In this document: positions 5,811 through 14,003 of the stretch, piece after piece | Layout: every line of letters starts with the position of its first letter | How positions within the stretch are numbered: the first letter of the stretch is position 1 | DNA from: Gloeomargarita lithophora Alchichica-D10 | GTDB taxonomy: Bacteria; Cyanobacteriota; Cyanobacteriia; Gloeomargaritales; Gloeomargaritaceae | Direction: 5' to 3' | Assembly (NCBI RefSeq): GCF_001870225.1 | Contig: NZ_CP017675.1 | Span: forward strand, 200,774-264,773 | Length of the DNA stretch: 64,000 nucleotides | Program-made: the position numbers and the translations under genes | The notes under the pieces: model-generated | What the model was told of the DNA's origin: nothing | Databases searched by the model: none | The model's input: the letters and a program-made list of their open reading frames with translations, nothing else

Positions 5811-8435
5811 TTATTGACCGGCCAACTTTTGTCGCAATTCCTGGCGGGCTTGGTCGAGGGCTTTGGGTAAACCCTGGGGGTCTTTGCCCCCGGCCTGGGC
5901 TAGATTCGGTCGGCCACCGCCGCCACCCCCACAAAGTTTGGCTAAATCCCCCACCAACCGCCCCGCTTGTAACCCCAGTTTCACCACTTCCGGGCTAAAG
6001 GCGGCGACTAGGGTTACCTTATCTCCTGCGGGGATGGCACCCAGTACGACGGCACCTTTACCCAATTTTTGCAGTAATTCCTGGGCGACATTTCTCAGGG
6101 CTTCCCCATCCACCTGCCCCAATTGACCTACTAATAATTTATAACCATTGATGGTTTCGGTGGTGGTTAATAATTGCAGGGCTTGAGAGCGGGCAAGTTG
6201 CGTATTTAATTCCTCGATTTGTTTGGTTTTAGATTTCATTTCCTGTTGCAATTCCCGCACCCGGTCGGTGATTTCTTCGGGCTTAATTTTGAATAAATCG
6301 GTTAATTCTTTCACCACCCGATCCCGTTGGTTGAGATAGTCCAAAACCCCTAAACCGGCCACCGCTTCCAGGCGGCGAATACCACTGGCAATACCCGTTT
6401 CCGCCACAATCTTAAACAACCCAATTTCTGTTGTATTGCTCACATGGGTGCCGCCACAGAGTTCCATCGAAACCCCAGGAATATCAATCACCCGCACTGG
6501 GTCGCTGTACTTTTCGCCGAACATCGCCATCGCCCCCTTGGCCTTGGCTGCCGCCAGGGGTAGGGTCAAAACCTGAGCCTGATGGGCTTCGATGATCCAA
6601 CGGTTGATCTGCCATTCAATCTGTTGCAATTCCGCCGGAGTCAGGGCACGGGAGCAATTAAAATCAAACCGCAACCGCTCCGCCGTCACCAAAGAACCCG
6701 CCTGGGCGATGTGGGGGTCAATCAGCTTTTGTAATGCGGCTTGCAGTAAATGGGTGGCGGTGTGATGGGCTTGGGTACGAACCCTCTGCCAGCGATCCAC
6801 CTGGGTCTGCACCGGCATCCCGATGGTTAATTCCCCCTGCTCCACCCGGCCATAATGCACCCACAGGTCGGCTTTTTTTTGCACATCCACCACCCGGAAT
6901 TTCATACTATCGTCTGTACTTTGAATGTACCCAGTATCCCCAACTTGACCACCCGATTCGGCGTAGAAGGGGGTTTCCTGTAAAATCACCAACAGATCAC
7001 CACAGGTGTCATCACCACGGCTCACCCGCTCCCCGGCTTGCAGGATGGCTTGTACTGTGGTTGTCCCCGTAATGTTTAAGTACCCTGTGAATACACTTGC
7101 CCCCAATTCGTTAGTTAATTCCACCCACTGGTTGAGGGCTAACACATCCACGGTTGCCTGCCCTTCCCGCGATAGTTCCCGGTGTTTGGTCATCTCCTGT
7201 TCATAACCCGCCGTATCCACCGTTAAATCATGTTCGGCGGCAATTTCAGCGGTCAATTCCACGGGAAAACCGTAGGTAGCGGCCAGGTCAAAAGCAATTT
7301 TGCCACCGATCATTGGGGGCTTTTGGGTCATCACATCAAAAAGTAATTGTTGCCCCACATCCAGGGTTTTCAAAAATTGTTGTTCTTCCCGGTGCAATTC
7401 ATTTTGAATCGTTGTTGTCCGTTCGGCTACATGGGGATAGGCGGGGCGGGCTAAATCAATGGCAGTTAGGGCTAATTCTGCGCTGAAGGAACGGCGTAAA
7501 CCCAACAAACGTCCATGCCGCACCAACCGGCGAATTAACCGCCGCAAAATATAACCCCGGCGCACATTGCTGGGAATTACCCCATCGGCAATCAAATGCA
7601 CCACCGCCCGGAGGTGATCCCCGATGATTTTTAAGGATAATTGCTGTTCTACATTAGCTTTTTGGTAATTCACATTCACCCAATCAGCCATTGGCTCAAT
7701 CACCGGAAAAATCAAATCGGTTTCGTAATTGCTGGGGACATTTTGCAGAATGCGAGCTAACCGTTCTAACCCCATCCCCGTATCAATATTTTTATGCGCC
7801 AGGGGGGTAACATTCCCCTGTAAATCCCGGTTGAGTTCCATGAAAACCAGATTATAAATTTCCACAAACCGCACCTCATCCGTGAGGTCAACGGCGCCGG
7901 GTTGGGGGGTGAAATCGTAGTAAATTTCCGAGCAAGGGCCACAGGGTCCCGTCGGTCCCGCCGCCCAAAAATTATCCTCCGCCCCCAGTTTTTGGATGCG
8001 CTCCGGGGGTAAACCCACCACTTCTTGCCAAAGGGTCAGGGTTTCCGTATCCTCCGCATACACGCTCACCGCTAACTGCTCCGGGGGCAAGCCAAACCCC
8101 TGGGTGACCAATTCCCACGCCCAGGCGATGGCCGCCGCTTTGAAATAATCCCCAAAGCTAAAATTGCCCAACATCTCAAAAAAGGTGTGGTGGCGGCGGG
8201 TACGACCCACGTTTTCAATGTCATTGGTGCGTAAACATCTCTGCGCTGTGGTGACGCGGGGGTGGGGGGCGGCCTGCTGACCCAAAAAAATCGGCTTGAA
8301 GGGCAACATCCCCGCAATGGTCAACAGCACGGTGGGGTCGCTGGGAATCAAGGACGCACTGGGCAAAACCTGATGGCTGTGCTGGGCGTAAAATTCTAGG
8401 AATTTCTGCCGAATGGCATCACCGGCTAAGGGCAT
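5811..8435 (-). CDS. alaS: Alanyl-tRNA synthetase
   Basis: Charges tRNA-Ala and edits mis-activated Ser and Gly in the cytosol. The 874 residues match full-length bacterial AlaRS. The N-terminal class II catalytic domain begins RQKFLEFYAQHSHQVLPSASL and contains the TTAQRCLRTNDIENVGRT region. The editing domain has HHTATHLL and CGGTH, which supply the zinc-binding His and Cys ligands. A coiled-coil segment and the C-Ala domain (GGGGGGRPNLAQAGG) follow. The ATG start is well placed. The 3' end touches the rimO stop with no spacer, so any terminator must lie inside rimO. Confidence 0.97.
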   Translation of the reverse strand: MPLAGDAIRQKFLEFYAQHSHQVLPSASLIPSDPTVLLTIAGMLPFKPIFLGQQAAPHPRVTTAQRCLRTNDIENVGRTRRHHTFFEMLGNFSFGDYFKAAAIAWAWELVTQGFGLPPEQLAVSVYAEDTETLTLWQEVVGLPPERIQKLGAEDNFWAAGPTGPCGPCSEIYYDFTPQPGAVDLTDEVRFVEIYNLVFMELNRDLQGNVTPLAHKNIDTGMGLERLARILQNVPSNYETDLIFPVIEPMADWVNVNYQKANVEQQLSLKIIGDHLRAVVHLIADGVIPSNVRRGYILRRLIRRLVRHGRLLGLRRSFSAELALTAIDLARPAYPHVAERTTTIQNELHREEQQFLKTLDVGQQLLFDVMTQKPPMIGGKIAFDLAATYGFPVELTAEIAAEHDLTVDTAGYEQEMTKHRELSREGQATVDVLALNQWVELTNELGASVFTGYLNITGTTTVQAILQAGERVSRGDDTCGDLLVILQETPFYAESGGQVGDTGYIQSTDDSMKFRVVDVQKKADLWVHYGRVEQGELTIGMPVQTQVDRWQRVRTQAHHTATHLLQAALQKLIDPHIAQAGSLVTAERLRFDFNCSRALTPAELQQIEWQINRWIIEAHQAQVLTLPLAAAKAKGAMAMFGEKYSDPVRVIDIPGVSMELCGGTHVSNTTEIGLFKIVAETGIASGIRRLEAVAGLGVLDYLNQRDRVVKELTDLFKIKPEEITDRVRELQQEMKSKTKQIEELNTQLARSQALQLLTTTETINGYKLLVGQLGQVDGEALRNVAQELLQKLGKGAVVLGAIPAGDKVTLVAAFSPEVVKLGLQAGRLVGDLAKLCGGGGGGRPNLAQAGGKDPQGLPKALDQARQELRQKLAGQ

Positions 8436-8525
8436 GGGAGTTGGGGAAATTTGCAGTATTTCAATTCTACGGATTTTCCCCCATATCTCTGAGAGAAAAA
8501 GTTCAACGTTCCTAGGCCGCCCCTG

Positions 8526-9293
8526 CTATTCTCGGCGGTGTACCAGTAGGGCGTTGGCCTGATCGGTGGGCAAAAGCGTCAGTTCCTGAATGTTCACATG
8601 GGGGGGGCGGGTCAGGCAAAAGGCCACCGTCTCCGCCACATCCCGCCCGGTTAAAGGGGTCAAGCCTTGATATACCTGTTGCGCCCGCTCCATGTCCCCA
8701 TGAAAGCGCACCGGCGAAAATTCCGTAGCCACCAGACCGGGGTTAATCGTCGTCACCCGCACCGGCGTTCCCAACAAATCCTGCTTGAGGGCATCCCCCA
8801 ATATCCGCACGGCGGCCTTGGTGGCGCAGTACACATTGCCCCCCGGATAGGCGGCCAGTCCGGCAATGGAACCGATATTCACCACATGACCCCGCCCCCG
8901 GTGGATCATGCCGGGAAGCACCGTCCGGGTGATGTAAAGCAATCCCTTCAGGTTGGTATCAATCATTTCCTCCCAGTCGTCAATATCGCCCTCGTAGAGC
9001 TTATCTAAACCCCGACTTAGACCAGCATTATTAATCACAACATCAATACATTGCCATTCTGGGGGTAAATTCTGAAACCATGCCTGTACCCCCAGGCGAT
9101 CCCGCACGTCTAGGGCTTGGGGCAAACAGGGGATTTTGTAATTCGTTTGTAATTCCTGCGCCAAATTCTCCAGCCGCTCCTGTCGCCGTGCCACCAGCAA
9201 TAACCGCACCCCCAGGTCAGCCAACACCTGGGCGCATTCCCAGCCGATGCCACTACTCGCCCCGGTGACCAATACCGTTTCTCCTGCCAGCAT
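8526..9293 (-). CDS. Short-chain dehydrogenase/reductase (YdfG-like)
   Basis: NAD(P)-dependent oxidoreductase of the classical SDR fold, about 255 residues. The nucleotide-binding glycine motif TGASSGIGW is at 11-19, NNAG at 89-92, the catalytic Ser in NIGSIAG (about 143), and YCATK (Tyr156, Lys160). The Arg-Arg after the second strand (VARRQERL) suggests NADP. The whole resembles YdfG-type 3-hydroxy acid dehydrogenases, but the substrate cannot be read from sequence. A GTG lies one codon before the ATG used here. It follows the small secreted-protein gene by a few bases and is probably in an operon with it. Confidence 0.88.
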   Translation of the reverse strand: MLAGETVLVTGASSGIGWECAQVLADLGVRLLLVARRQERLENLAQELQTNYKIPCLPQALDVRDRLGVQAWFQNLPPEWQCIDVVINNAGLSRGLDKLYEGDIDDWEEMIDTNLKGLLYITRTVLPGMIHRGRGHVVNIGSIAGLAAYPGGNVYCATKAAVRILGDALKQDLLGTPVRVTTINPGLVATEFSPVRFHGDMERAQQVYQGLTPLTGRDVAETVAFCLTRPPHVNIQELTLLPTDQANALLVHRRE

Positions 9294-9297
9294 CACC

Positions 9298-9486
9298 CTA
9301 GCCTTGCCCCACCGGAGCCGACATTCCTCGCACCGGAAGCGGGCGTTGATCGGGCTGGCTCACCCGTTGTTGGCGGTGATTCCAGTCCGCCGGTACCAGT
9401 AATTGAGTACCCATCTGCGCCCAAGCAGGGGTCGCTAGGAGGGTTAAAGCTAAAGTCAGGCCACTGGTACGTTGTGTGTGTTGCAT
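9298..9486 (-). CDS. Small secreted protein of unknown function
   Basis: A 62-residue product starting MQHTQRTSGL, with a clear signal peptide (hydrophobic LTLALTLLATPAWA, cleavage after AWA) and a mature part of only about 40 residues rich in Gln, Pro and Arg. The frame is open 15 codons further upstream, but that stretch is polar and would hide the signal peptide, so the internal ATG is preferred. The stop is only a few bases before the SDR start. No family recognised. The ORF is short enough that it might not be a real gene, although the signal peptide argues in favour. Confidence 0.55.
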   Translation of the reverse strand: MQHTQRTSGLTLALTLLATPAWAQMGTQLLVPADWNHRQQRVSQPDQRPLPVRGMSAPVGQG

Positions 9487-9531
9487 GGGAATTGACTCTT
9501 CAGGTGTGGTGGTAATGGTAATATCTGCCAT

Positions 9532-9731
9532 GCCTCGCTCCTACGTCACGCCACAGGACTTGCGGCATCGGGTCAGACGGTAAACAAAACCTTTACAAAC
9601 AAAAAACTTTAACCGAACCCAAGGAGTGAATAAACTGGGCATGATAACACCTGAAGAATAATCAGCCAGCCCCCGGATGTCAACCATCCCATAAACGCCC
9701 ATAAACTAAAAAGGACGAAATGGCTTAGGGA
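9532..9731. other. Divergent intergenic region, nothing specific seen
   Basis: Two hundred bases between the divergent secreted-protein/SDR pair and lnt. It must hold promoters for both directions. I see no convincing -35/-10 pair, operator palindrome or RNA gene. Confidence 0.4.
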
Positions 9732-11207
9732 ATGAACACGCAAGGGTTTTATTTGCTCTTCCTCCTGGTATCCGGCGCACTGCTGGGTCTGACCCCTGGC
9801 ACCGCCTGGCTGTGGCCGCTCGCCTGGGTCGCTCTGGTACCCCTGTGGTGGGGGACATTTAGCGATAAACGGCCATTGATCCGGGGAATGCTCTGGGGGG
9901 CGGCCTATCACGGTCTGGCACTCTCCTGGCTCACCCATTTACACCCCCTCACCTGGTTGGGCATTCCCTGGAGCCTCAGTCTGGTCATTGCCCTAACAAT
10001 ATGGCTCTTGGTTACCCTTTGGGGTGCTTTTTGGGTGGGGGTGTGGGCGTGGACAACCAGTCGGATTCGTCAACCGCTACTGCGTTTGTTGGCCGGGGTC
10101 AGCCTCTGGTGTGGGCTAGAAACCCTCGCCAGCCTCACCCCCCTGTGGTGGACGACCCTCGCCCTGACCCAAAGTCCGGGCAATCCCAGCTTTTTACATC
10201 TGGGGCAATTATCCGGGCCAGTGACCCCAACCGCTTGGATTATGTTGGTCAATGGCGTACTAGCATTAGCTGTATTTTATCCTAAAAAAATTATCCTGCC
10301 CCTGGCGGTAGGTTTATTCTGCCTGGGGCAAACTTTGGGCTGGTTTCTCCAGGTGACCGCCCCTAGGGAACGGGTGCTGGCCTATTTCCCGGTGGGCATC
10401 ATCCAGCCCAATATCCCCAATCCCCAGCGGTTTACCCCCCTTGGACGCGGGCAAATGGAGCAACGTCTGCGCTCCGGTTATGAAACCCTGGCGAGCCAAG
10501 GCGCAGAAATTATCCTCACCCCCGAAGGAGCTTTGGGACAAGAATTTACGCCTAATCATGCCCTGACATCATCAATACAAAAATGGCAAATTCCTTTGGT
10601 TTTGGGAGCCTATGGCCGTCAGAATGGGCAACTCACCAATAGTTTATTTATGCTTGACCGCCGGGGTGAAGTCATCAGTCGTTATGACAAAGTAAAGATG
10701 GTGCCCCTGGGGGAATTTATCCCCTTTGAGACGTGGCTGGGCGGTTGGGTGCGGCGGATTTCGGCCTTGCCCGAATCTCAAAGTGCCGGAACCCTGTCCC
10801 AGTCGGTGCGGACGCTGACCGGCCCGGTGATGGCGGGGATTTGTTATGATTCAGCGTTTGCCCCGATTTTTCGCACGCAAGCCCAGGGGGGCGGGGAATG
10901 GATCATCACGGCGGCCAACAATGACCCCTATCCGCCCCGGATGATGCGGCAACACCAGGCTCAGGATGTCCTGCGGGCGATTGAAACTGACCGCTGGCTG
11001 GTGCGGGCAACCAATACGGGGATTTCCGGGGTGATTAGTCCCCAGGGGCAAATTATTTGGCAGGCTGAACCCCAGGAATACGCAACCCATTTGGCCCGCA
11101 TTTACCGGCGCTCCAACCGCACCATTTATGTACGCTACGGGGATTGGCTGACCCCCAGTTTAGGGGGAATTTTCATCATGATTTTTTTAATTCGCTGGCG
11201 TTCCTGA
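9732..11207 (+). CDS. lnt: Apolipoprotein N-acyltransferase
   Basis: Membrane enzyme that adds the third acyl chain to the N-terminal Cys of lipoproteins. Length 491 residues. The N-terminal half has six or so membrane helices. The periplasmic nitrilase-like domain has the catalytic triad: Glu in ILTPEGALG, Lys in YDKVKMVPLGEF, and Cys in GICYDSAF. A final helix (GGIFIMIFLIRW) anchors the C-terminus. The window contains several likely lipoprotein substrates, including the MntC-like binding protein with its LWGC lipobox. It stands alone, divergent from the SDR operon. Confidence 0.93.
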   Translation: MNTQGFYLLFLLVSGALLGLTPGTAWLWPLAWVALVPLWWGTFSDKRPLIRGMLWGAAYHGLALSWLTHLHPLTWLGIPWSLSLVIALTIWLLVTLWGAFWVGVWAWTTSRIRQPLLRLLAGVSLWCGLETLASLTPLWWTTLALTQSPGNPSFLHLGQLSGPVTPTAWIMLVNGVLALAVFYPKKIILPLAVGLFCLGQTLGWFLQVTAPRERVLAYFPVGIIQPNIPNPQRFTPLGRGQMEQRLRSGYETLASQGAEIILTPEGALGQEFTPNHALTSSIQKWQIPLVLGAYGRQNGQLTNSLFMLDRRGEVISRYDKVKMVPLGEFIPFETWLGGWVRRISALPESQSAGTLSQSVRTLTGPVMAGICYDSAFAPIFRTQAQGGGEWIITAANNDPYPPRMMRQHQAQDVLRAIETDRWLVRATNTGISGVISPQGQIIWQAEPQEYATHLARIYRRSNRTIYVRYGDWLTPSLGGIFIMIFLIRWRS

Positions 11208-11233
11208 GTTTATGGTATTGGCGGTACACAACA

Positions 11234-11356
11234 ATATAGCAATATGACACGATTTACGAATAGAAATTCCACAGAACCAGTGGCGGGGGGTGCCCCCCTG
11301 CGATCGCTAATTTGCAATTTATAGAGATGCCCGTAAATCGTCTGCGATTGCTATAG
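11234..11356. repeat. Dispersed non-coding element, CTATAG-end type
   Basis: Starts ATATAGCAATATGACACG, very close to the copies at 44931 and 27809, and ends ATTGCTATAG, its inverted repeat. The GC-rich core GGCGGGGGGTGCCCCCCTGCGA is in the middle. Downstream of the core is TTTATAGAGATGCC, which recalls the GGACAC-end family, so the copy may be mosaic. The right end overlaps the last 11 codons of the kinase gene on the minus strand. It includes one GCGATCGC (HIP1) octamer at 11300-11307. Confidence 0.65.
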
Positions 11357-11858
11357 ATTGATAAAACTCCTTGATATGTTTAGCCGACTGAAGATGATAA
11401 ACCTGTTTGTTTTCCTTGGCTTTAAGCACATACTCTCGATACGTTGGAGTAAGCTTCTTATGGCACAGCCAAACTGTATAGTAACTATTGAACGTTCCCT
11501 TTAAGAGCGGGCTATTTTCAGGCCAATTTTCCGGTGGAACAAAAAAGCCGTTTAAGAATCGCTTCGTCACCCACCAATAGTGCTGTAAAATTGGCATATC
11601 CAAATATATTAAAGTATCTGCGATCTCCAGTCTTTCCCATACCGTATCCAACGATCCAAAGCCATCAATGATCCATTGGTCTTGTTGCAGAAGCTTATCA
11701 TGGGCAACTTTATATTCTTCGTAGGGAGCTTTTCTACCACCGGATTTATATTGCAAAAGGTCTAAAGCAACCAAAGGCAAGCCGGTCATTTCTGCTAAAC
11801 GTTTGCTGAGGGTGGATTTGCCGCCGCCAGAATTACCAAATACAGCAACTTTATTCAT
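11319..11858 (-). CDS. P-loop kinase, adenylate-kinase-like fold
   Basis: About 179 residues. A Walker A motif, FGNSGGGKST, lies right after the N-terminal strand (MNKVAVFG), followed by a helix and LVALD. The pattern of small nucleoside/adenylate-kinase-like proteins with an initial short strand-loop-helix is clear, but the substrate is unknown. ATG codons at 11864 and 11861 are in frame and give one or two extra Met. The gene is AT-rich and lies between two repeat copies. Its last residues (IAIADDLRASL) are encoded inside the inverted-repeat end of the left copy, so the natural C-terminus may have been replaced. Its upstream region also lies in repeat sequence. Confidence 0.8.
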   Translation of the reverse strand: MNKVAVFGNSGGGKSTLSKRLAEMTGLPLVALDLLQYKSGGRKAPYEEYKVAHDKLLQQDQWIIDGFGSLDTVWERLEIADTLIYLDMPILQHYWWVTKRFLNGFFVPPENWPENSPLLKGTFNSYYTVWLCHKKLTPTYREYVLKAKENKQVYHLQSAKHIKEFYQSIAIADDLRASL

Positions 11859-11867
11859 CATCATCTT

Positions 11868-12007
11868 TTATACCAGGTGTCTTAAGGATACCTGTATTTA
11901 TTTGAACTCGCAGAAAGTCATCTCACTGGAATACCGGTATTACCGAGAACCAGGGACGGGGGGTGCCCCCTGCGACCGCTGTTCAAAATTCACTTAAAAA
12001 TTGCTAC
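11868..12007. repeat. Chimeric dispersed element (GGACAC-end left, CTATAG-end right)
   Basis: From AGGATACCTGTATTTATTT (about 11884) through CCGGTATTACCGAGAACCA it matches the GGACAC-end family in reverse orientation. After the core GACGGGGGGTGCCCCCTGCGACC it continues GCTGTTCAAAATTCACTTAAAAATTGCTAC, the right end of the CTATAG family. Just left of it, AGGTGTCTTAAGGATACCT places two terminal repeats head to head, suggesting the remnant of another copy. Confidence 0.7.
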
Positions 12008-12014
12008 ATATTCA

Positions 12015-12048
12015 GGAGAACCAATTACGGGGGGTGCCCCCTGCGACC
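12015..12048. repeat. Isolated core of the dispersed element
   Basis: GGAGAACCAATTACGG followed by GGGGTGCCCCCTGCGACC repeats the core of the adjacent element only 60 bases away, without recognisable terminal repeats. Confidence 0.6.
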
Positions 12049-12077
12049 ATTTCTCCTCATACAAATGTCATGGCTGG

Positions 12078-12752
12078 CTAATTCTCCTCCACCCGCCCAT
12101 AGTGAGCGTTGGGTGCCCCCGTCACCCATGCCCACAGTTGATCCCCCCAGGAAAAATGCCACCATTCCTCTGGATGACGTACAAAACCGGCGTGAATCAT
12201 GGTTTGATGTAATAAATTTCGATGTATAGCGTACGGGCTTTCTCGTGGGTAATAATCGGGCAACGAACGGGGTGAACATTCATCAATTGGCGAACCCATA
12301 TCTACCGCCTGCCCGTATTCATCTATCAGGGTTAAATCCACGGCGGCACCGGTACTGTGGGGTGGTGGGGTGGCGGGTTCATCGCTGGGTACCGCCCAAA
12401 TTTGATACACCTGCGCCAGTAGGTCGGTTGGGGCGATTTCCGGCTGGATTTTAAGCAGTTCTTGGTAAGTATATTCCACCATAAATACTTGTACCGTATT
12501 CGGGCGATAGCCATCAAAAATATTCAGCCGCCAACCGGGTTTTATTTGCTGCAAATAATCCTGCGCTTGTAATAATTTTATTAACACACTCTGGCGGAGT
12601 GAAAACGGGGAATAATTGCCGTAGGGGGCGCCGAGTTTGGCGTAGGGATGGGGCAGGGTCAAGGTGAATTGATCCCCAGGAATCGGGACTAGGGGTTCGC
12701 CCCATTCCTGGATGGGGTGATAACGGTAGGGTTTGAGTCCAGGGATGCCCAT
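12078..12752 (-). CDS. D-alanyl-D-alanine dipeptidase, peptidase M15 (VanX/DdpX-like)
   Basis: Zinc metallopeptidase of about 224 residues that would cleave D-Ala-D-Ala in peptidoglycan turnover. Zinc and catalytic motifs are visible: HSTGAAVDLTL (His and Asp ligands) and EWWHFSWG (catalytic Glu and His ligand). FDGYRPNTVQ carries the conserved Arg that binds substrate. There is no signal peptide, so it is probably cytosolic as in VanX. A TTG precedes the ATG by one codon; the ATG is preferred. It lies 9 bases after the hydrolase gene, in a GNAT-hydrolase-dipeptidase operon. Nothing nearby suggests a vancomycin-resistance cluster. Confidence 0.88.
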   Translation of the reverse strand: MGIPGLKPYRYHPIQEWGEPLVPIPGDQFTLTLPHPYAKLGAPYGNYSPFSLRQSVLIKLLQAQDYLQQIKPGWRLNIFDGYRPNTVQVFMVEYTYQELLKIQPEIAPTDLLAQVYQIWAVPSDEPATPPPHSTGAAVDLTLIDEYGQAVDMGSPIDECSPRSLPDYYPRESPYAIHRNLLHQTMIHAGFVRHPEEWWHFSWGDQLWAWVTGAPNAHYGRVEEN

Positions 12753-12761
12753 CAAATCAAG

Positions 12762-13412
12762 TTAATTTTGGGTTGATGCTAATCCTAAAAAAGCCCCAAT
12801 TTCTTGCCAAATCAAGGGTAAATCCCGTTTCAAGCTATGGTCATCTTCCTGCATTATCAATCGTACCCAGGGGCGGGATTGGGCGTAGGTTTGACTCACG
12901 CAAATTGGCACCACATCATCGGATTTCCCGTGAATAATCAAGGTAGGTACCGGGCGCACTAATTTTCCATCATCATAGGAACGTAAATCTAATAAAAAAT
13001 CATAGTGCAAAGGCAGTTCTTTCCCCTCGCCGTAGTGATAGATGGGCAGGGTTCCCTGGTGTTGCCATTGTTGGAGTTGCGCTGGGGTCATTTTTTCTTG
13101 CCAATAGGTCGCCATCCCAAAGGCAGGCGCGAGTAGAATAATATGGCTAATTTGGGGATGGTTTTCGGCGAGCAAAGCAGCGGTTAATCCCCCAAAACTA
13201 GAGCCAATTAAAACCGTTGGTGCTGGGGTTAAAATGCTGGCAATTTGTTGCATTTGCCGGGTGAGGGTGAGATGGGTAAAATCCCCCTGGTTCAAGTCAG
13301 GAACCTGAATCGGAATGCCTAAATCGGTAAATTTCTGCTGAAAATAACGGGCTTTACCCGAACTGGGACTGGAGGCAAACCCATGAATGTAGATGACCGA
13401 AAATCCAGCCAT
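12762..13412 (-). CDS. YqiA/YcfP-family alpha/beta hydrolase (putative esterase)
   Basis: Short alpha/beta hydrolase of 216 residues. It begins FSVIYIHGFASSPSSGKARYF, the hallmark of the YqiA/YcfP family. The nucleophile Ser is in LIGSSFGG, the acid Asp in HGKSDDVVP and the His in EDDHSLKRD. Members hydrolyse small acyl esters in vitro, but the cellular substrate is unknown. The ATG overlaps the stop of the GNAT gene by one base, so the two are translationally coupled. Confidence 0.85.
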   Translation of the reverse strand: MAGFSVIYIHGFASSPSSGKARYFQQKFTDLGIPIQVPDLNQGDFTHLTLTRQMQQIASILTPAPTVLIGSSFGGLTAALLAENHPQISHIILLAPAFGMATYWQEKMTPAQLQQWQHQGTLPIYHYGEGKELPLHYDFLLDLRSYDDGKLVRPVPTLIIHGKSDDVVPICVSQTYAQSRPWVRLIMQEDDHSLKRDLPLIWQEIGAFLGLASTQN

Positions 13413-13882
13413 TAGGGGGTAGGTAACGGACTAGAAGTTTCAATTAAACGCTCTAATTCGGGTAACGCTAAAGCGGGTTGGCGATTAAATAAAACCATCG
13501 TGGTGGTGAGATTTTCCGTAAATCCCAACCGTTCGTAAAAACCCTGTTGACTGCTGGTCATCAGGTACACCCGCTCCACATTCTGCACGCTGGGATGGGC
13601 GAGTATGGTTGTCACCAACGTCCGTCCCAAGCCCTGTCCCCGGTACTCCGGGTGAATCACCACGTCCCATAAAACCGCCCGATAGACCCAGTCCGAAGTG
13701 GCACGGGCAAAACCCACCAATTGCTCCCCTGCCCAGGCGGTAACCACCGGCTCACTGTGCTGAATGGCCGTCTCCAGGTCACTGAGGGTGCGCTGGCTCG
13801 CCCAAAAGGCGCCGATGGCGAGTAACTGTTTTAACTGGAAAACATCCACTTTTTGACGGTCGGTGGTAAAGGTAATGGTCAT
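13412..13882 (-). CDS. GNAT-family N-acetyltransferase
   Basis: About 156 residues with the acetyl-CoA binding signature HPEYRGQGLGRTLV and a C-terminal QGFYERLGF motif. It probably acetylates a small molecule or amine, but the acceptor cannot be read. The frame is open eight codons upstream, but MTITFTTDRQK fits the first beta strand better. First gene of a three-gene unit with the esterase and dipeptidase. Confidence 0.85.
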   Translation of the reverse strand: MTITFTTDRQKVDVFQLKQLLAIGAFWASQRTLSDLETAIQHSEPVVTAWAGEQLVGFARATSDWVYRAVLWDVVIHPEYRGQGLGRTLVTTILAHPSVQNVERVYLMTSSQQGFYERLGFTENLTTTMVLFNRQPALALPELERLIETSSPLPTP

Positions 13883-13954
13883 GGCGGTCAGTGGCTTGCT
13901 TCGCAAATATTAACCTTAATTTCATTAAGCATAGCAAAAAAACGCCTGACTACG

Positions 13955-13984
13955 AAAAAAGGGGGAATTGCTCCCCCCCTTTGA
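13955..13984 (-). terminator. Intrinsic terminator downstream of petA
   Basis: Read on the minus strand, AAAGGGGG, a short loop, then CCCCCTTTTTTC: a GC-rich stem ending in a run of six T, about 20-50 bases after the petA stop. It would end the petCA transcript. The A-run on the plus side means it could also work for the opposing GNAT operon promoter region, but that is less likely. Confidence 0.8.
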
Positions 13985-14003
13985 TGTTTTTTTGGGTAAA
14001 TCC

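Noticed and set aside
9609-9938. Minus-strand ORF overlapping the lnt start
   Set aside because: No family, and it covers the well-supported lnt N-terminus.
12078-12752. Vancomycin-resistance function for the dipeptidase
   Set aside because: No vanH/vanA-like or regulator genes are nearby; the family also occurs in general cell-wall turnover.
13955-13984. Classing the G/C-run hairpin behind petA as a dispersed-element core
   Set aside because: It has a simple GGGGG/CCCCC stem and T-run but none of the flanking AGAACCA or TGCGACC sequence of the elements, so it is treated as a terminator.
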